NCBI RefSeq assembly: GCF_000785435.2
Contig: NZ_JTDB02000008.1
Coordinates: 62,001 to 126,000, forward strand
Origin: Paraburkholderia sacchari
GTDB lineage: Bacteria > Pseudomonadota > Gammaproteobacteria > Burkholderiales > Burkholderiaceae
Direction: 5' to 3'
Length of the DNA stretch: 64,000 bases
Part shown: one piece after another, positions 52,155 to 61,492 of the stretch
Layout of the letters: each line of letters starts with the position of its first letter
How positions within the stretch are numbered: the first letter of the stretch is position 1
The notes under the pieces: generated by a model
What the model was told of the DNA's origin: nothing
Databases searched by the model: none
What the model saw: only the letters and a program-made list of their open reading frames with translations
Translations under genes and position numbers: made by a program

Positions 52155-53015
52155 ATGGCAATCGAAACGGTTGGGATCGTGGGCGCGGGCACCATGGGCA
52201 ACGGCATCGCGCAGGCGGTGGCCGTGGCGGGGCTCAAGGCAGTGATGATCGACGTGACGGAGGCGGCGCTTTCCAAAGGTGTGGCGACGCTCACGCACAG
52301 CCTCGAGCGGCTCGTTTCGAAGGGCAAGCTCGATGCGGCCGTGCGCGACGCAGCGCTCGCGCGCATCGAGACCAGCACCGACTACCAGCGCCTTGGCAGC
52401 GCCGATCTCGTGATCGAAGCGGCCACGGAGAACGCCGAGCTCAAGATGCGCATTCTCAAGCAGATCGAAGCCGCTGCACGTCCTGACGCGATCATTGCCT
52501 CGAACACCTCGTCCATTTCGATCACGGCGCTCGCGACGACGCTTGCTGATCCAGCGCGTTTCATCGGCATGCACTTCTTCAATCCAGTGCCGATGATGCC
52601 GCTCGTCGAGGTCATTCGCGGCCTGCAGACGCGTCCGGCGGTGGTCGATGCCGTGCGCGACCTCGCACAGCGTCTGGACAAGACGCCCATCGCGGTCAAG
52701 AACGCGCCCGGCTTCGTCGTGAACCGCATTCTTGTGCCGATGATCAACGAAGCGTTCTTCGTGCTCGCTGAAGGCGTTGCAAGCGCCGAGGAAATCGACG
52801 CCGGCATGAAGCTGGGCGCGAATCATCCGATCGGGCCGCTCGCGCTCGCGGACCTGATCGGCCTCGACGTATGCCTCTCCGTGATGGACGTGTTCCTGAA
52901 GGACTTCGGCGATTCGAAGTATCGTGCGTGCCCGCTCTTGCGCGAGATGGTGGCGGCGGGGCGGCTCGGCCGCAAGACCGGTCGGGGCGTGTACCAGTAC
53001 GACAAGGCTTCCTGA
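52155..53015 (+). CDS. 3-hydroxybutyryl-CoA dehydrogenase
   Basis: 286 aa. NAD-binding VGAGTMGNGIAQAVAVAG (residues 7-24), catalytic His in FIGMHFFNPVPMMPLVEVIRG, C-terminal dimer domain NRILVPMINEAFFVLAEGVASAEEID and GPLALADLIGLD. Size matches stand-alone Hbd/PaaH enzymes rather than the FadB fusion. Oxidises L-3-hydroxybutyryl-CoA to acetoacetyl-CoA, complementing scoAB in the same window. Confidence 0.94.
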   Translation: MAIETVGIVGAGTMGNGIAQAVAVAGLKAVMIDVTEAALSKGVATLTHSLERLVSKGKLDAAVRDAALARIETSTDYQRLGSADLVIEAATENAELKMRILKQIEAAARPDAIIASNTSSISITALATTLADPARFIGMHFFNPVPMMPLVEVIRGLQTRPAVVDAVRDLAQRLDKTPIAVKNAPGFVVNRILVPMINEAFFVLAEGVASAEEIDAGMKLGANHPIGPLALADLIGLDVCLSVMDVFLKDFGDSKYRACPLLREMVAAGRLGRKTGRGVYQYDKAS

Positions 53016-53041
53016 AGATTCGGACTATTGATCGATGGCGT

Positions 53042-55333
53042 TCAGCCCAGGCACCACCATGCCGGCAATAATGCGCGCACGTCGGGCCGTGTGAAGCGAT
53101 CGTCGAGCAGATACACGACGCCGTTATCGTGTTCGGTGCGAATCACGCGGCCCGCGGCCTGTACGACCTTGCGCAATCCGGGAATCAGATAGGTGTAGTC
53201 GAATCCGGCGCCATAGAGCGTTTCCATGCGCTCGCGCATTGCCTCGTTGACGGGGTTCACCTGCGGCATGCCGAGCGTCGCAATGAAGGTGCCGATCAAG
53301 CGCGTGCCCGGCAAGTCGATGCCCTCGCCGAAAGCACCGCCGAGCACTGCAAAGCCGATCCCGCAACCGCCTTCCACGAAGCGCGCGACAAAGGCCTGTT
53401 GCCGGGTTTCGTCCATCGTGCGCGACTGCATCCATGTGCTCACGTGCGGATGCCGCGCGACGAAGGTATCGGCGGCAAGCTGAAGATAGTCGTAGCTGCT
53501 GAAGAAGCACAGGTAATTGCCGGGCCGCGCAGCATATTGCGTGGCGATGCGCTCGACCAGCGTGTCGAGCGAGCGTTCGCGGTCCTTGTATCGTGTCGAG
53601 ATATCGCGCGCGATCCTCACTTCGAGTTGCTCGGAGCGAAACGGCGTGCCGATCTTTACGCTCACGGTGTTTTCCGGCAAGCCGAGCATGTCGGTGTAAT
53701 AGTGGGTGGGCGCGAGGGTGGCGGAAAAAAGCGTCACGCTGTGTGCCGCCGCCATGCGCGCGCGCAGCGCGCCCGCCGGCACGATGTTGCGGATGCAGAG
53801 CGTCGAGCGCGGACGCTTCGCTTCCCGTGGGGGCAGCGGCGTGACGTCGAAAATCGATTGCGCGTCGAAGCGCTCGGCCATGCGCACGAAGTGCAGCGCG
53901 TCGAAATAGAAGCGTTCTAGCTCCGCGTCGCGCACGAGCGCTGGTTGCACAAGCTGGTCGCCAATCGCGGCGATCACATCGCCGAGCGCGGCGACGAAAC
54001 CCTCGGGCAGCGTTTCGCTCGCGCGCCAGGCCTGTGGCTGCATGGCGGTCTGCGCGTTCCAGTGGCGCGCGAGACGCGTCAATGCGCGCTTCACTGGAGC
54101 GCTCGCTGCGCGCCGTACGGCGTCCACGCGAGTTTGCACGAGCTCAGCGGAATACATCGCGCGGGCGCGTTCAGGCAGGTTGTGTGCCTCATCGACGAGC
54201 ACGCTCGTGCGCCACTGATTGTGCGCACCGAGCATGAAAAGCATGGCGCTCACATCGAAGTAGTAGTTGTAGTCGCCTACGATCACGTCGCTCCAGCGCG
54301 CCAGCTCCTGGCCGAGGTAGTACGGACACACTTCGTGCTCACGCGCGACTTCGCGCAGCGTCGCGCGCTCGAGCCGTATGCGCGCGAGGGCGGCGGCGCG
54401 CGCGGCGGGCAGGCGGTCATAGAAACCACGCGCAAGCGGGCACGATTGCCCGTGGCATGCGAGGTCCGGATGCTCGCAGGCCTTCTCGCGCGCGACCAGC
54501 TCCAACACGCGCAGCGGCAGCGAGGACGCGTTGGCACTCGCACCAGCTTCGCTATCGGCCTGCGCATCGGCGAGCGTGTTGAGCGCGTCGATGGCGAGTT
54601 GACGCCCCGAGCTTTTGGCGCTCAGAAACAGCACCTTGTCGATGCCGGCGCGCGCGCAGGCCTTCAGTTGCGGGAACAGCGTGCCAATGGTCTTGCCGAT
54701 GCCGGTCGGCGCCTCGACGAGCAGGCAGCGGCCTTGCGTCGCCGCGCGCCATACGGACTCGGCGAGATCGCGCTGGCCTTCGCGGAACGCAGCATGCGGC
54801 AGGCGCAAGGCCGCGAGCGCACCGTCGCGCGCCGCGCGATGCGCGCTTTCCTGTTCCGCCCACGCTGTGAAGCGCGCACATTGCGATTCGAATTGCGCGC
54901 GCAATTGCTGTGCGCTCGCGCGCTCGACGAGCGCCGTCTCGCGTCCCGAGCCAATCTCGTAGTAGACGAGCGCGAGTTCGAGCGCGTCGAGGCCGAGCTT
55001 TTCGCACATCAGCGCGCCGTAGACGCGCAACTGCGCCCAATGCAGCGCGCGCTGGTTCTCGCGCACCGCATCCAGATCGCCGCGATAGGTCTTGAATTCT
55101 TCGAGTCGTTGGCGTGCTGGGTCGTAGCCGTCGGCGCGGCCGCGCACGGTGAGCGTGCCGAACTCGCCGGTGAGCGCGACTTCGGTTTCGTAGCCGGCGG
55201 GCCGGCGCGCGGCGATCGCGGCATGGCCGGCGCGGCCTTCGCTTGCATCGGGCGATGGCGTGAAGCGCAAATCGAGATCGCCGCGTTTCGCGGTGAACTC
55301 GCAGAGCGTACGGACCGCGACGGTGTAGTTCAT
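53042..55333 (-). CDS. Nuclease-helicase: PD-(D/E)XK domain fused to XPD/DinG-like Fe-S helicase
   Basis: 763 aa. Residues 40-130 carry a RecB-type nuclease motif (G-R-A-D68 ... E79-F-K81-T, then Q101-x3-Y105). The helicase follows: Q-motif FREGQRDL, Walker A EAPTGIGKT (207-215), four cysteines C286, C293, C298, C336 for a 4Fe-4S cluster, DEAH (381-384), and motif VI-like VVQAAGRVIRTEHD near the end. A 5'-3' helicase of the Rad3 group with an added nuclease. ATG overlaps the stop of the FAN1-like gene, so the two work together in DNA repair, probably of cross-links. Confidence 0.87.
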   Translation of the reverse strand: MNYTVAVRTLCEFTAKRGDLDLRFTPSPDASEGRAGHAAIAARRPAGYETEVALTGEFGTLTVRGRADGYDPARQRLEEFKTYRGDLDAVRENQRALHWAQLRVYGALMCEKLGLDALELALVYYEIGSGRETALVERASAQQLRAQFESQCARFTAWAEQESAHRAARDGALAALRLPHAAFREGQRDLAESVWRAATQGRCLLVEAPTGIGKTIGTLFPQLKACARAGIDKVLFLSAKSSGRQLAIDALNTLADAQADSEAGASANASSLPLRVLELVAREKACEHPDLACHGQSCPLARGFYDRLPAARAAALARIRLERATLREVAREHEVCPYYLGQELARWSDVIVGDYNYYFDVSAMLFMLGAHNQWRTSVLVDEAHNLPERARAMYSAELVQTRVDAVRRAASAPVKRALTRLARHWNAQTAMQPQAWRASETLPEGFVAALGDVIAAIGDQLVQPALVRDAELERFYFDALHFVRMAERFDAQSIFDVTPLPPREAKRPRSTLCIRNIVPAGALRARMAAAHSVTLFSATLAPTHYYTDMLGLPENTVSVKIGTPFRSEQLEVRIARDISTRYKDRERSLDTLVERIATQYAARPGNYLCFFSSYDYLQLAADTFVARHPHVSTWMQSRTMDETRQQAFVARFVEGGCGIGFAVLGGAFGEGIDLPGTRLIGTFIATLGMPQVNPVNEAMRERMETLYGAGFDYTYLIPGLRKVVQAAGRVIRTEHDNGVVYLLDDRFTRPDVRALLPAWWCLG

Positions 55334-57093
55334 GGCATTGACGCAGCGTTCGCGCTGGTCTGCGCCGCCCAGCGCACTTGCAGCACCGTCACGGGCAGGC
55401 CGTGCGCGGCGCAGTAGGCGAGCCAGCGGCGCTGATTGTCTTGCAGCCGGTCGCCGGGGCCTTTCACTTCGATCAGTTCGTAACGTCGCTCGTGAGGCCA
55501 GAAACGCACGAGGTCGGGCAAGCCCGAGCGGTTCGCGGCGGGCTCGCGCAGGAGCCGCTCGAACCATAGCCGCAAGTGAGCAGCGGGAAAGCAGTCGAGC
55601 GCGAGCGTGAGCAGCGCGGCGTCGAGCGCGGGCCACGCGACGTAAGGCGACTGGATGCCGTGCTTCTCGCCAAAACGCTGCTCGATGGTCGCGCGGTACG
55701 TGCCGCTTTCAAGTTCGGCGAGACAGGTGGCGAAGAGCCCGGCGCGCCGCTGGACGAAGTCGGCCGCATGCAGATCGGCGGGGCCGCGCTGGAACGGATG
55801 GAAGAAGGCGCCCGGCAGCGCTGCGAAGAGCGCGGGCCAGCAGAGCAGGCCAAACAGCCCGTTGATGAGCGTGTTCTCGACGTAGAAGACAGGGGCGTCC
55901 GCGCACTCGAGCGTCCGGCGCGCGGCTTCCTCCACGCGCAGGCCCGCGCAGGTGGCGGGCAACGTGAGTTCGGCGCTGGCGAACGTCGGCGCATTGCTGG
56001 CTTCGATTGCGCCCGTTGCCGCGGTTTCCTGCCGCGTCGAGGTCGCGGTTCGCCGCCGCGCGAGGCGCGCGATCGTGCGGGTCGCGCGTTGTGCCTCCTC
56101 TTCGTTCGCGGGGGCGCCGGCAATCGCCTGCGCGAGCGCGAACGCGTCGTCGTGTCGACCCAGTTGCTCGAGCACGCGCACGCGCCGGTAGCGCGACTCG
56201 GGATGGCCGCAGTCGACATAGGCGCGCCAGGCGAGCGCCGGTTCGCCCAGCCGCTCGGCAGCCTGGCCCGCTGCGTGGCGCACGCGGTCGTGACGCGAGC
56301 GCAGCCAGTCGTTGGACTGGGTGTGCGGCGCGAGCATGTCGAGCGTATCGAGCGCCGCGCCCACGGCGGTGACGGCGCTTGCGGCGTCGGGCGCGAGATC
56401 GAAGGTCTCGCGGCAATCTCGCAGCGCAAGCCAGGCGTCGATATCGGCGCGCTGTCGGAACGCGCGCGATGCGCTGTCGAGCGGCACGGGCTCGTAGCGA
56501 TAGACACCCAGATCGGCAAGCACGAACTCAGACCAGTCTTGCCGCAGGTTGCCGAAGAACATCAGCCTGAGCCGCTCGCACAGCGCCGAGGCGGCCAAAT
56601 GGAAGACGGTATCGCTCGAGTCCGGAAACCACGCCGACCAGCCGCGCGCTTCGGGCGCGGCGGCTTGCAGGGCTTCGAGCGTTTCGGCGCGCGTGGCACG
56701 CGTGGCTCGTGCGCCGGGCACAGCGGCATTGCTCAGGAGGCGCGCACTGAGCGCCTGCAATTCGGTTTTGGTAACGAGTGCTGCAAGGGCATCGAACGCG
56801 AGCACGGGCGCACTGTCCAGCCAGTCGGCGTCGACGAGCGGAGCGGCCGCCGCGCGCGGACAGCCAATCTCGGCGTAGTCGAGTTTGCTCGCGCGAAAAT
56901 TCGGGCCCTTGCGCATCAGCATGCGCACAAACAGCGCGCGCGAGCCGCGCGGCAGGGCGCCAAAGCCTTGCACGAAGCGCTGCTCGGCTTCGTCGAACAA
57001 GTCGGCGCAGCGGGCATCGAGCGAGGCGAGCGCGCGCTCGAAGTTCGCGAGGTAATAGAACGGATCGGGAGATTCGGGGAGCACGCGCGGCAC
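55330..57093 (-). CDS. FAN1-like VRR-NUC nuclease
   Basis: 587 aa. C-terminal VRR-NUC domain with the metal-binding set G-L-P-D527 ... E542-V-K544 and Q551/Q554; an SAP/TPR-like helical middle; N-terminal NTH domain (YYLANFERALASLDARCADLFDEAEQRFVQGFGAL). Human FAN1 and Pseudomonas FAN1 cut near flaps and unhook interstrand cross-links. Start MPRVLPESPDPF. It is the first gene of a two-gene operon with the helicase. Confidence 0.87.
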   Translation of the reverse strand: MPRVLPESPDPFYYLANFERALASLDARCADLFDEAEQRFVQGFGALPRGSRALFVRMLMRKGPNFRASKLDYAEIGCPRAAAAPLVDADWLDSAPVLAFDALAALVTKTELQALSARLLSNAAVPGARATRATRAETLEALQAAAPEARGWSAWFPDSSDTVFHLAASALCERLRLMFFGNLRQDWSEFVLADLGVYRYEPVPLDSASRAFRQRADIDAWLALRDCRETFDLAPDAASAVTAVGAALDTLDMLAPHTQSNDWLRSRHDRVRHAAGQAAERLGEPALAWRAYVDCGHPESRYRRVRVLEQLGRHDDAFALAQAIAGAPANEEEAQRATRTIARLARRRTATSTRQETAATGAIEASNAPTFASAELTLPATCAGLRVEEAARRTLECADAPVFYVENTLINGLFGLLCWPALFAALPGAFFHPFQRGPADLHAADFVQRRAGLFATCLAELESGTYRATIEQRFGEKHGIQSPYVAWPALDAALLTLALDCFPAAHLRLWFERLLREPAANRSGLPDLVRFWPHERRYELIEVKGPGDRLQDNQRRWLAYCAAHGLPVTVLQVRWAAQTSANAASMP

Positions 57094-57254
57094 TGTATGA
57101 ATATACAGCGGCGATGATAGCAGGCCGGCGCGGCTCGCGAGCCTCCGGTCGCAGCAGCGGCGCCTATGTCCGGTGCGCCTCGGGTCCGCGCGGCCTGTAC
57201 GCTACAATTGCCGCAGCCTGAAAACCGAACCGCGCGAGATGCGCAACAAGAGCG

Positions 57255-57893
57255 ATGAACAAACGGAAAGCTTGCCTCGTCGGCCTCGCCGCCGGGGCCA
57301 CTCTGCTCGCGGGATGCGTCGCGCAGTATCAGAACCCCAGTGAGTGCGAGCGGGAAATGCGCACCCGGCTCAGCAGTGCTTCGCTGGGGGCATTGTCCGT
57401 CACGCATACCGCCGTGGCGTATCGCGGCAAACGCGTTGTGGTCGAAGGACTGCTCGATCGCGGCGCATTGCCGGCATCGGGCGGGCTCAGCGCATCGGCC
57501 GCCGCCGCCGTCGCGGGCGCGGCAACAAGCGCCTCCGGTGCGAGTGCGGCTAGCGTTTCGGCCGCTTCGATGCCGACCTCGACTGCAACTTCAACGTCAA
57601 CTGGCGCAGCGACGACTGCGCGCGGCGCGTCGGCGCCACTGGCTGCGTCCATGGTGTCGGCGGCTTCCGGGGCCTCCGCGGCGTCCGCCCCGGTTGCTGC
57701 TCCGGTCGCGGAGGCCAAGCCCACCACGCCGATGGCGATGCTTGCCGTGAAGCTCGGTCTGCACAAGGCGCCGCGCCCGTCCACCGCTGCCGAGTGCACC
57801 TACGACAAGTCTGGCAGCCTCACGTCGTTCCGCTGGCTTTCGCCGGGCATGCTTGCGAAGACCACACCTGCGCCGGACGGCGACGACGAGTGA
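57255..57893 (+). CDS. Putative lipoprotein with Ala/Ser/Thr-rich low-complexity segment
   Basis: 212 aa. Lipobox LLAGC (residue 21). A short conserved-looking N-terminal part (AVAYRGKRVVVEGLLD) and C-terminal part (STAAECTYDKSGSLTSFRWLSPGM) are separated by about 100 residues of almost only Ala, Ser, Thr, Val (residues 70-170). The ends suggest a small periplasmic domain split by a linker. Function unknown. Confidence 0.65.
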   Translation: MNKRKACLVGLAAGATLLAGCVAQYQNPSECEREMRTRLSSASLGALSVTHTAVAYRGKRVVVEGLLDRGALPASGGLSASAAAAVAGAATSASGASAASVSAASMPTSTATSTSTGAATTARGASAPLAASMVSAASGASAASAPVAAPVAEAKPTTPMAMLAVKLGLHKAPRPSTAAECTYDKSGSLTSFRWLSPGMLAKTTPAPDGDDE

Positions 57894-57915
57894 CCGGCGC
57901 GCTTGCGCGCGCAAC

Positions 57916-59262
57916 TCAGAACGCGAAATACGGCCCCGTTCCCGCCGGGGTCATCTGGGATTCGATCGCCGTATAGATGCGCCGCCCGAAGAAGAACGGC
58001 AATCCCCAGCCGAACATATTGCCGTTGTAGCCCGCAAGGTCGTTGAACGCCCAGTTGCTGCTGGCAAGGAGCGTTTGCGCGTTCGCGACGGAAACCGAGG
58101 CCGGTGCGCTGACGCCGTCCGTTCCCTTGATCGACGCGCCGATGCTTTGCGGCGTGCTCGGGCAGTACCACACGCCGCAGCGCGTGAGGGCGGAGTTCGC
58201 GAAGAAGAAGCCATTCGATCCGCTGTCCAGATAGCTGAGCGGATAGATCGAACCGTCCGCGGTCGTGGTCGTCACGTAGCCCGTCACCGTATTCGCGCGC
58301 AGCACGGTAGCGCTGCCGAGCGCATTGTTCGGCTGCGAGCCGATGCCGAAGATCAGCGATCCGCTCACCGCGCCCTGGCCCGTGTCGGGCACCGCGGGCA
58401 GATCGATCACGACGCCATTGTTGTCGGTGGCAAACGACGCGACGGGGTTGCGCACTTGCTGCGCGAGTGGCTGCGCGCTCGCCGTGCAGTTGCCGGAGGG
58501 GCAGGCGTAGTACCACGAACTATTGGGTTGATTGACACAGGCCGCGCCGCAGTCCGCATCGAAGGTCCCGACGCCGAGGATGCCATTCGAGCGCAGCGCC
58601 GTGGTATTGATCATCGCGAACCCGAAGCCGCGGCAGTAATTTGGCGTGGTGGGCACGGACGCGTCGGCGATCACCTGGATCGGCAGTGAAGGCGCGACTT
58701 CGCCCGCGAGCCGCACGTCGGCGCTGCGCACTGCGCCCCATGTGTAGCCGGTGCCGAAGGCCGCGCATTCGCCGGCGGGCGACGAGCTGGCGCCCGCGGT
58801 GACGGCGGGCAGCGCGAATCCGGCGGGCAGCGCGGAGGCGAGCAGGCGCAGGCCCTGCGAGCCGGTATCGACCTGCACGTTATCGACGGTGGCGCAGGTC
58901 GTCGTACCCGGCACGCACACCGTCACACTCGTCATGAGCATGTTGCGTGCGGATTCGGGCGTGGCGGCGACACGGACCGCGAGGACATTCGGCGTGGTCG
59001 ATTGCGGTACGGTGCCGGAGGTACTGGATGTGCCCAGACTGGTCGCAGACGGCGAACTCGCAGTCGACGGCGCACTGGCGGCAGCGGGCGTGCTCGCGGG
59101 CGTTGTGCCGCTTACCACGCCGGTGTTGCCGCTTCCGCCGCAGGCCGCGATCAATGCGGTCAGCACTACGGTGAGCGCTGCGGCAAGGAGGCCTGCGAGT
59201 ATGCTCGAGCGCGCGTTGGCGCGCTCCCCCGGGGGCAAAACGCGTTGTGCTTGCGCGCTCAT
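57916..59262 (-). CDS. DUF3443 exported protein
   Basis: 448 aa. Lipobox IAACG near residue 42 after a hydrophobic segment; Ser/Thr/Pro/Ala linker to about 92; then the DUF3443 body with many Cys (for example VCVPGTTTCATVDNVQVDTGSQGLRLL, CRGFGFAMINTTALRSNGILGVG, CGAACVNQPN). DTGSQG and a second SGSNGFFF are like the two D-T/S-G sites of pepsin-type proteases, but the second Asp context (LDSGSNG) makes an aspartic-protease-like fold only a possibility. Coupled by ATGA to the DUF2844 gene; the pair recurs in Burkholderiaceae. Function unknown. Confidence 0.83.
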   Translation of the reverse strand: MSAQAQRVLPPGERANARSSILAGLLAAALTVVLTALIAACGGSGNTGVVSGTTPASTPAAASAPSTASSPSATSLGTSSTSGTVPQSTTPNVLAVRVAATPESARNMLMTSVTVCVPGTTTCATVDNVQVDTGSQGLRLLASALPAGFALPAVTAGASSSPAGECAAFGTGYTWGAVRSADVRLAGEVAPSLPIQVIADASVPTTPNYCRGFGFAMINTTALRSNGILGVGTFDADCGAACVNQPNSSWYYACPSGNCTASAQPLAQQVRNPVASFATDNNGVVIDLPAVPDTGQGAVSGSLIFGIGSQPNNALGSATVLRANTVTGYVTTTTADGSIYPLSYLDSGSNGFFFANSALTRCGVWYCPSTPQSIGASIKGTDGVSAPASVSVANAQTLLASSNWAFNDLAGYNGNMFGWGLPFFFGRRIYTAIESQMTPAGTGPYFAF

Positions 59263-59747
59263 TGCAGGTCTCCTTCCGCGACGCCCGCAGGCAATGCCGC
59301 GGGCAGCCACGCACGGCCGACATAGCCGCGCATGTGGCCGCCGGATTCGACGACGACCGTGGGCGTATCGACGCGTGCGGCGTGCAGGCCGGCGCGTCCG
59401 GCGGCATGGAGCGCGGCGGCGCCGCTGTGCCAGTCGGCGGCGTAGCGGCCAAGCAGTGCATCGAGGTCCGGCGCAGTGGGGCCTTGCCACGTATAGGCGA
59501 AGATCTGGCCACTGCGCGCGGCGATGTACTCGTTGAAGCGCGTACCGCGCGCGTCGACGTAGCCCGTCACACGCGCTGCGCCGCCTGCAAGCGTCTGGGT
59601 GGTAGCGGGCGCGGATGCTTGCGGAACCTCGGGCGGTGCCGTGTCGCCGAGTGCCGCGTGGGCTGGTGCGGCGCCGGCCGCGAGGCACGATAAGAGGCAG
59701 GCGAAGGCCGCGGCGCGGCCCGCCTGCAAGCGGCTGCAAGTTTTCAT
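59259..59747 (-). CDS. DUF2844 exported protein
   Basis: 162 aa. Signal peptide to AHA (about residue 31), then ALGD and VTGYVDARGTRFNEYIAARSGQIFAYTWQGPTAPDLDALLG, the DUF2844 core. Secreted or periplasmic, in an operon with the DUF3443 lipoprotein, likely a partner of it. Confidence 0.82.
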   Translation of the reverse strand: MKTCSRLQAGRAAAFACLLSCLAAGAAPAHAALGDTAPPEVPQASAPATTQTLAGGAARVTGYVDARGTRFNEYIAARSGQIFAYTWQGPTAPDLDALLGRYAADWHSGAAALHAAGRAGLHAARVDTPTVVVESGGHMRGYVGRAWLPAALPAGVAEGDLQ

Positions 59748-60142
59748 CGACTCTCCGTATGTTGTTCTTTGGGCTTATCTCTTTTTTCTCGGGGAAATTA
59801 CCATCGGGCCGCTTCTGCAATATCAGCGAACTTCAAATGTCGGCTGGCGCAAAACTGGCGGCCCTTCATTTCCAACCGTAGTGCGTTGATAAAAAAAGAA
59901 ATTCTCTCGATTCGCGGGTGTAAAGAGTGGCTTATGAAATGTTGATGAACGTTACGGTGATGGGGGAAAAGGCGGGTTACGGGGCTCGTCACTCAGCTTC
60001 TGGAGCACCGGTCTGACGGACTCGGGCGTGCCGGGCAGCGCCATCGCTGCCCGGTTTTTGCACAGCACGGCCTCTCGCCGGTAAAATGGCTGGTTGATCC
60101 ACGGAAACTAGCCCGTGGCCTAGCCGAAGGGATTACCCGAAC
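59748..60142. other. Intergenic region with orphan terminator upstream of bamC
   Basis: 395 bp. Left part (59748-59960) is AT-rich and should hold the promoter of the DUF2844 operon. At 59938-60015 a 25-codon frame (MLMNVTVMGEKAGYGARHSA...) precedes the terminator at 60031; it has no good ribosome site. The bamC promoter is presumably between 60060 and 60142. Confidence 0.45.
60031..60059 (+). terminator. Rho-independent terminator with no obvious upstream gene
   Basis: Perfect 9-bp stem CCGGGCAGC / GCTGCCCGG, 6-nt loop, T5. The nearest upstream plus-strand gene ends at 57893. Confidence 0.85.
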
Positions 60143-61381
60143 ATGAGTGATTTTCACCAACGTCTTGCCGCACGCGCGCTCGCGCTCCTGATGGCGGGCG
60201 GGCTGGTCGCCGGCTGCAGTTCGCCGACGCCCGGCAAGATCGATTACCGCAGCGACGCGAAGGCGAAGCAGGCGTCGCTGGCTGTGCCGCCGAACCTGCT
60301 CGACGAAACGGGCGACCAGCGCACGCTGCCCCCGCAAGGTGGCGAAACCTCGCTGTCCGCGCTCAAGCAGGTTCAGGCCGCAGCGCCCCCGGCCGACCAG
60401 ACTCAGGTGCTTCCACAGATGCCCGGCATGCACATTCAGCGTGACGGCACGGAAAGCTGGCTTGTCATCGACAACCGCACGCCCGACCAGGTCTGGCCGC
60501 AGGTGCGCCGCTTCTGGCAGGAGCAGGGCTTCCTGCTGGTGGTCGACCAGCGCGACAAGGGCGTGATGGAAACCGACTGGAACGAAACCCATCCGAAGAT
60601 CAACGACGGCCTCATCCGCAACACGCTGTCGTGGGCCACGGGCAATTCGTACGTCACGGCCGAGCGCAACAAGTACCGCACGCGCCTCGAAACGTCGCCC
60701 ACCGGCGGCACGTACATCTTCATCAGCCAGAAGGGCCTGAGCGAGCAGCTGACCGGCACCAACAACGACACCACGCACTGGGTGCCGAAGCCCAACGATC
60801 CGGCGCTCGAAACCGAGTACCTCAAGCGGCTCATGGTGACGCTCGGACGCGCCAAGCCCGGCGTGCCCGACGCGCAGATCTCCGCCGAGGCCGACGCGAA
60901 AGCGAATGCCAACGGCAAGACGCCGGCCAAGGGTGCCGACGCGGCCGCTGCCGCCGTCGCGGCGCAGAACGCTGCCGCTGCGGGGCAGAGCGCGCCGTCC
61001 GACACGTCGTCGGCGAACGGCGCCGCGGGGGGGCAGTACACGTCGACCGAGCTCACGCTCGCCGAGCCGTACGACCGCGCGTGGCTGCGCGTGGGCGTCG
61101 CGCTCGACCGCTCGAACTTCACGGTGGACGACCGCGACCGCACGAAGGGCATCTACTATCTGCGCTACGTGGATCCGCAGGATATGAGCTCGGCGGAGCA
61201 GGGCTTCTGGAGCCAGCTCTTCCACGGCCACAAGGACAAGGTCGCGAAGCAGTACAAGCTCAACGTGCGCGCCGTGACTCCGAGCCAGACCCGCGTGTCG
61301 GTCGTCGACGACAACGGGCAGGTCGACTCGTCGCGGCCGGCTCGCGAGATCATGAGCCTCGTGGTCGAGCAACTGCAGTAA
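60143..61381 (+). CDS. bamC: Outer-membrane protein assembly factor BamC
   Basis: 412 aa lipoprotein (lipobox LVAGC, residue 24). Unstructured N-terminal segment (residues 25-95, the BamD-binding part in E. coli), then two helix-grip domains (LVIDNRTPDQVWPQVRRFWQEQGFLLV and EPYDRAWLRVGVALDRSNFTVDD) joined by a long Ala/Gly/Asn linker. Longer than E. coli BamC (344 aa), as in beta-proteobacteria. Confidence 0.9.
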   Translation: MSDFHQRLAARALALLMAGGLVAGCSSPTPGKIDYRSDAKAKQASLAVPPNLLDETGDQRTLPPQGGETSLSALKQVQAAAPPADQTQVLPQMPGMHIQRDGTESWLVIDNRTPDQVWPQVRRFWQEQGFLLVVDQRDKGVMETDWNETHPKINDGLIRNTLSWATGNSYVTAERNKYRTRLETSPTGGTYIFISQKGLSEQLTGTNNDTTHWVPKPNDPALETEYLKRLMVTLGRAKPGVPDAQISAEADAKANANGKTPAKGADAAAAAVAAQNAAAAGQSAPSDTSSANGAAGGQYTSTELTLAEPYDRAWLRVGVALDRSNFTVDDRDRTKGIYYLRYVDPQDMSSAEQGFWSQLFHGHKDKVAKQYKLNVRAVTPSQTRVSVVDDNGQVDSSRPAREIMSLVVEQLQ

Positions 61382-61398
61382 ACATGCTTGAATGCAGC

Positions 61399-61418
61399 GG
61401 GCGGCGCCCATGCCGCCC
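61399..61418. other. Short hairpin before the bamC/lldP terminator
   Basis: GGGCGGC / GCCGCCC stem with 6-nt loop, 18 bp after the bamC stop; no T-run. Confidence 0.4.
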
Positions 61419-61431
61419 GAGGGCAATCAAG

Positions 61432-61471
61432 AAAACCGCCTGCGAATCGATGCATTCGCAGGCGGTTTTTT
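61432..61471. terminator. Bidirectional terminator, bamC and lactate permease
   Basis: 12-bp stem ACCGCCTGCGAA / TTCGCAGGCGGT, 8-nt loop, A-run before and T6-7 after. Confidence 0.88.
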
Positions 61472-61492
61472 CATTCGCGCTCCACACCGCCT

